The translations under genes and the position numbers were made by a program. The notes under the pieces were generated by a model. It saw nothing but the letters and a program-made list of their open reading frames with translations, was not told where the DNA came from and did not search any database. A stretch of 64,000 nucleotides of DNA from Agroathelia rolfsii (taxonomy: Eukaryota > Basidiomycota > Agaricomycetes > Amylocorticiales > Amylocorticiaceae): assembly GCA_018343915.1 (NCBI GenBank), contig JABRWF010000001.1, positions 2,728,001 through 2,792,000 on the forward strand, given 5' to 3'. Below, one piece after another: positions 58,988-64,000 of the stretch; positions within the stretch are counted from its first letter, which is position 1; every line of letters starts with the position of its first letter.

Positions 58988-59538
58988 ATGTCTCTTGCAC
59001 AACTCCAAGACCGACTGCAAATAGCATCGAGGGAGTTCCAAAAGATCCAGGAGGAGCTTCAGACGGCCATCGATGCTAGGCAAAAGCTTGACGCTCAGCA
59101 GACGGAAAATGAAGAAGTGAAGAAGGTGCCAAGATCACTGCGATTACGATGATACATCAGTCTAAGAAAGGCTTGCAGGAGTTTGCTCAGTTGAAAGAGA
59201 AGAGTGTTGTGTACAAGATGATTGGACCTGTTTTGGTTAAACAGGATCAAGCCGAAGCCAAAAACAATGTGAATACTCGTCTAGAGTTCATAGGAAGTGA
59301 AATGTAAGTCGTATTGCTTACAACTATTAACAAGATGATAATTATACTTGTGTTAGTCGCCGTATCGAGGATAAGCTGAAGACCATTGAAACCAAATCTA
59401 ACAAAAAGAGGGACGAGGTGCGTCCACATGTAATACCTCTTCTACATTCATTGATCCGACATCTTTCAGCTCGTGGAAATTCAAACCGCCATTCAACAAC
59501 AGCAAGCATCCTCGGGTAATGAAACCGCCTCTGCATGA
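58988..59538 (+). CDS. YKE2: Prefoldin subunit 6
   Basis: Beta-type subunit of the prefoldin hexamer, which hands nascent actin and tubulin to the CCT chaperonin in the cytosol. The ATG at 58988 gives MSLAQLQDRLQIASREFQKI, QEELQTAIDARQKLDAQQTE and NEEVKK; an intron of about 50 bp is followed by EFAQLKEKSVVYKMIGPVLV, KQDQAEAKNNVNTRLEFIGS, RRIEDKLKTIETKSNKKRDE and LVEIQTAIQQQQASSGNE. This is helix - beta hairpin (VYKMIGPVLVKQD) - helix, the family fold, at about 125 residues. The stop lies 35 bp from the convergent uS17m stop. Confidence 0.94.
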
Positions 59539-59573
59539 GCGAAATATTCGTCGACCCAGATCGTCCTCTTCAC

Positions 59574-60042
59574 TCATGACGAATGAGACGGTTGTTGAGC
59601 AGCGTCGTGGACATTTTGTTGAAGCTGAAGCTCTCGTAGTCTCTCAGCCTGTTTGACACGTTCACGTTCGACGGCACGCTCGTCTGCAGGACTCTTAATA
59701 ATCTTCTCAAGGACAAAGCGTTTGCGTGCAGAGACGGGTGGGCAGTTGCGGATTACTACACTGTCTTCGAGCTGCAGCTCTGAGTAATATAATATTAATA
59801 AAACGTGGGATAGACGAGCTAATGAGTAGACAAACTGTTGTCCGGGTCATGAACAAGGAACTTCTTCCCTCTTTCAAGTTTCTGAGGAAGACGGTTGAGC
59901 ATGAGCATTCATTAAGAACTTTGTAAATGTTGCTTACCTTGCCTGTACGAGGGTGGGTCCAAAGCTTGGAGACAATGACAGTAGCCGTCTTATTCATGAA
60001 GCCAACTTTAGAAACGATGCCATTGAGAGAAATAGGAGGCAT
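59574..60042 (-). CDS. Mitochondrial ribosomal protein uS17m
   Basis: Small-subunit ribosomal protein of the mitoribosome that contacts 12S/15S rRNA. The ATG at 60042 opens MPPISLNGIVSKVGFMNKTA, TVIVSKLWTHPRTGK, the OB-fold start. Splicing to a small second exon gives KLERGKKFLVHDPDNK, and the third exon LQLEDSVVIRNCPPVSARKR with FVLEKIIKSP, the conserved S17 end. A charged, predicted helical extension of about 40 residues follows (ERAVERERVKQAERLRELQL). About 139 residues. The intron positions were followed base by base; both are GT-AG. Divergent from Trs85 (261 bp). Confidence 0.92.
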
Positions 60043-60303
60043 GGTGAGCTAGTCAAGTGGCCAAGGGAGTACAGCAGCTGCAGTGGGGGTCACGGTGGAC
60101 TGAAATGAACGAGCTGAATGTGGTCGGGAGAAAGGTCTCGGATGTCCATTTGTTGGTTTGTCTGTATCACACTTTCGGTTGGTGCCAGTGATGATGCCGC
60201 AGTCGTGATCACTCGTCCATCTCCTGCACACCGCGGTCAATCATCTAGACATTGCTAAAATACTGGGTATTGGAACTAGGCTTCCTATCAGCGAGAGTTT
60301 CCA

Positions 60304-63300
60304 ATGGCCAGAGTGTTGCCGTGGTCTCTTAGCCCACATGTCTGTATAATATCTTCTGATGACCTGAATGATGTCTTGGTTTCGTCTTCCTTGCCTCCAC
60401 TACATCAAGTCCTACAGTCGTTTTCCCCATTATCTCAAGGCAATACCAGATCAAACCATGTGCATAACCCGGGTCTAATACAAGTACTCTGTAGTGACAA
60501 CTAGAACATCGGCTCTCACCTCTGTGCCCCATCCCTCTTTCGCCTTGAGGTTTTCGGATTTGACGGATATTGAAGAGGCCTGCAAAGAAGATGAAGAACA
60601 ACGTGCTCTACGAACTATCGACTGGATTGGGGCACGTGTGAGTCGTAGGTCTGCAAAATGGGCAGAAGAAATGGAGAAGGCACGATCACTCGACATGACA
60701 CATACTCCATGGTGGGAAGAGGTAAAGCGCTGTGTCGATTCAGATCATGTACCCTCCCGGCACGAAGGCTGGAATCATCCAATATCGAGTAGGCGGTTAG
60801 ATTTCTATCCCTTGATGTACCAGCGGCGTTGACAACTTGACCAGTCATTTATGCAGTTTCTACCACGACGCCAAATCCACTGCAGGCCATCAGTGCACTA
60901 CATGCACGAGGGACCGACCTACCACCATGGGTAGATACCACCCGTTTACCTTATATAGTGATCATACATCCACATAATTCATCCCTATCTGATGAAGAGT
61001 AAGTTCCCATTCTGCTTTCGTGGTTTCAGTACAACTCATCATTCCAAGAGCCGGTGCCCTTTTCAACGCAGTTAAGAAACAATATGGACTACATAGCTAT
61101 TTGCTCCCTCTGGAGCTACCCAAACCACTTCCTGCTCCTGTACCAGTCCCAACAATACACCCTCGATTACCCCCACCACTTCGTGACTCGGACTTAATAC
61201 CACCATCCACCCCGCAAAGTGCACTACTATCTCCAGTCATGAGTCCTTCAGCTCCCAAATCTCCAACCTTAGCGCCTCCTCCATCATCTGCCCTTCATTT
61301 GAGCCAACAGGATATACAACAAATTGCTCGCTTCGTTAGAGAGTTTGTTACCATGAGTCTGGTTCCTTGGATGGAAAAATATGTAATGGAGTGGAACGAA
61401 GCTGTACGCATAGCCTTATCCCTATAAACTATAAAATTCTTGACAACCTTGCTTAGTATTCCTCGTCGAGGCGAATTACTTCCAGGGTCTTTTCCTCAAC
61501 CCGTCGCCTATTTGGCAGCTCCTCCCCTGCAACATCTTCAGTACCGTTGCCAGGATCACCCGCATCATCAAGGCATGGACACACATCATCTATGTCGTCG
61601 TCTATGCATATGAGCACAGACGGTGGTTATGGCGCACTGTCCCAACAACGTCGTCTGGCAGAATTTGCAACTATTTTGGGTGATTACAAATTAGCGATGA
61701 CTATTTGGGAGACCCTGAGGAAAGAGAGTAAAGGAGGATCCGTACGTTACTCGATTATATGCTGTCAATAGAACCTAACTATACTGTGGTACAGGACATG
61801 CTACCCCTTCTTTCTTCCCCCTCCCCAGCTATTCCTTTATACGTATCTAACGCACTTCTCGCACTTCATCCGTCTGCAAATGAAACTCCGCCATCTGCTC
61901 AATTGCGCGCATTGGTTTATGTTAACCGATGGGAGACTGGAATCAGCAGTGACGATTTCCTAGGAAATGTTTTGGAAGGAGATCGCTGGATGGTTTGGGC
62001 TGCAGGCGCGGTGACTATGTCTCTTTCGGGAAGATAATTGTCGTTCTAATGGCTCTTTTGAAGGCTGAAGAAGCCCCTATGGCAATTCTACTTGGACATG
62101 CCGCTCTCCTGAGTGTGCAACGAGGAGCATACCGCCGTGCTGCTCTTTGGTATTTGCTAGCCGCGAATCATCTCGAGAAGTGCGGAATAGTGAGCCTTCC
62201 TGCTGTCGACTAAAGGCCCAATCAATTTATAATCGATAATGTCGTTTAACAGAAACCACTGACGATGTATTTCCTTCGGCGCGCCCATGAGTTGTACAAA
62301 TCGCCACCTGAAAAAAGCCTTTCACCTTCATTTTGGGAAGCAGAAGGAAAATCCCCAAAGGACTTCGCTGGATTCGACGCTGTTGCGTCAGGGATAGAAC
62401 AACCGCTAGGTATGTTAAGACGTCATTCTAGTATATAGCAACTTACATGTGCACTATAGGTCGACTACTATACACTACAGGAGATGTGTCCGGTGCTGTA
62501 AGCCTTTTCTTAGGCCTACTTCGTGGTATAGAGCGGCCTGTGGTGTTTCCCGAAGTTTTATCCTCGCCAAATGCCGACCCCAAGAATACAGATAACACAC
62601 TCCTCGAGGACTTCCGGGTGGCATTCAAACATCTACTCAAGATCGATGATAAGCATGGCAAAGAAACTGACCTAAAACTGCCATTCAAATTTTGCGATGC
62701 CCGAGCTTCAAAAATTCGTATACCACGGGCATCATCGGATGACGATCTTAGCGAATGGGAAAGACGTACGGAGGAATGGCAAACCTTTTGGAAAACACGC
62801 GGAAATGAAAGGCTGGAAACAGATCAGAAAGCCGTAGTCAATGGTGATGATTTGACTTGTACGTCTGAGTGTTTTGTACTAACAGGATAGATAGAGACAT
62901 TCTGGATCGACCTTGTCCTTAGGAACCCGCTTGATGCAGATGTGACGCTCTCGGATTTATCAGTAAATATCTCAGCAGAGTCCGAGGACCCACTCTCCTA
63001 TACTGAGATCGAGAGTCTGGATGAGATTAGACTCGGTCCAAAGGAACAGAGAACTGTGAGTCATAGCCGATTCATTGCGTTTTTGTTTGGTTTTAATATT
63101 AATCGGCGTCAAAGATCCCGATTGCCTTGCGCTGCTCTCGTCCAGCCTCATTTACCGTGTCCGAGGCCACATTCAAGTTCCTCTCTCTGCTTCCCTGCAG
63201 TGAATCACTTGCCTCCCGTGGAAAGAGATTACATGCAACACCACAGCAGAGACAAAATGTAGTATACGGCCCTGACGTCGCGATCAAAGTGAACGTAGTG

Positions 63301-64000
63301 GAGACCACCCACAGACTGCTAGGTGCTTTCGTGGATGATACCAGGCTCGTGGCCATGGAGGGAGAATATCGTTCCCTTGACATATGGATGTCTAATCAAG
63401 GGAATAAGCCTATCGACGAGGCATGGATTGTTACTGGCCCCTTGGATGACGTGTTTATTGAGGGAGAAAGCAACGATTCAGAAGGTACCTGGCCACAAGT
63501 GTCATAGTTTAAACATGCTATTATTAACCCATTTAAACATTTGTAGGATCACTCTCTACAGAAAATGGCATCGTTACCCTGAATTCATCTAACTCATTAG
63601 CAATACAACCACCTCGTCTTATTAGGCTGGGTAAATCGGAACAATCGTTGAGTTTGGAGCCTGAGGAAAGCATAACAATTAAGATGCGGATGCATTGCAG
63701 AAACACTGGCCAGGGTGTCTTGCGACTCCTACTTGTCTATCTTGATGTTCGTATAACATTTTTAATATGCTCGTGGGATAGGCGCCATTCTGATGATGTT
63801 CTCCCAGAGGGACTCGGGATCGTTCAGACCCGTGCAAATATCAAGATACTACGCAGTTAGCCCTGCGCTGCGTATCTCGGCAACTTCACGGCCAAGTTAT
63901 GCTGTGGATCATCCGTTCATGCTCCATTTGAACGTTGAAAATGCCACCTCATCGACCCCGATCAATATAGGAGATATCATGGTGGTCAGTCCAACTTGGA
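60304..64000 (+). CDS. TRS85: TRAPPIII subunit Trs85 / TRAPPC8 (3' end beyond the window)
   Basis: Specific subunit of the TRAPPIII complex, the Ypt1/Rab1 exchange factor at pre-autophagosomal and Golgi membranes. The ATG at 60304 gives MARVLPWSLSPHVCIISSDD and LNDVLVSSSLPPLHQVLQSF; then RTIDWIGARVSRRSAKWAEE, EGWNHPIS, and, after an intron, TTPNPLQAISALHARGTDLP. Later exons: GALFNAVKKQYGLHSYLLPL, QDIQQIARFVREFVTMSLVP, the family block QQRRLAEFATILGDYKLAMT followed by IWETLRKES, APMAILLGHAALLSVQRGAY, RRAALWYLLAANHLEKCGI, LGRLLYTTGDVSGAVSLFLG, FWIDLVLRNPLDADVTLSDL and SLDIWMSNQGNKPIDEAWIV. The last two form the Ig-like region of TRAPPC8. Over a dozen introns, one apparently GC-AG (60440-60494). 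Partial at the right edge. Confidence 0.9.

Overview
The window is nuclear DNA of a basidiomycete fungus, most probably an Agaricomycete. The evidence is short (about 45-65 bp) GT-AG introns several per gene, compact genes on both strands, a PriA/CPL1-type secreted Cys-rich protein, duplicated secreted histidine acid phosphatases and a mushroom-type pheromone-response MAP kinase. I see no CRISPR array, no recognisable transposon and no tRNA or rRNA gene. Gene models were built by hand from splice signals and family knowledge; where I checked junction by junction, the text says so.

Layout. 1-9.2 kb, all on minus: an Irc3-type mitochondrial DEAD/DEAH helicase running off the left edge, the mitochondrial ADP/ATP carrier, a Siz/PIAS SUMO E3 ligase, and an IQM-like protein that seems to lack its IQ motif. 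9.5-13 kb: NudC (plus) and the ribosome-biogenesis factor Esf1 (minus). 13.35-14.2 kb (plus): a secreted precursor made of eight 27-residue repeats separated by Lys-Arg, the pattern of a kexin-processed peptide. After 2.4 kb with no convincing gene comes a Fus3/Kss1/Ubc3-type MAP kinase (16.6-18.1 kb). 18.5-28 kb: a SAP-domain nuclear protein of unknown role, a flavocytochrome b2-type lactate dehydrogenase, a membrane-tethered DnaJ protein and an orphan multi-pass membrane protein with a long disordered tail. 28.8-33.5 kb: a giant LIM protein with 32 consecutive LxxQxTG motifs plus two more near the C-terminus, the consensus of Ark1/Prk1 actin-patch kinases. It shares a short divergent promoter with a PriA/CPL1-like secreted protein.

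The right half: a gene-poor stretch (34.8-37.3 kb), two lineage-specific hypothetical genes (37.3-42.2 kb), RNA polymerase III subunit Rpc37/RPC5, adenylate kinase 6/Fap7, a GPI-anchored secreted protein, a Faxc-like GST-fold protein, a tandem pair of secreted histidine acid phosphatases (48.1-53.6 kb) with matching core promoters, a mitochondrial-type PP2C phosphatase, a gamma-glutamyltransferase without signal peptide, prefoldin subunit 6, mitochondrial ribosomal protein uS17m and the TRAPPIII subunit Trs85, which runs off the right edge.

Most genes are housekeeping and sit as divergent pairs with 180-350 bp shared promoters. The two features most worth following are the KR-punctuated repeat peptide next to a pheromone-type MAP kinase, and the LxxQxTG array in the LIM protein.
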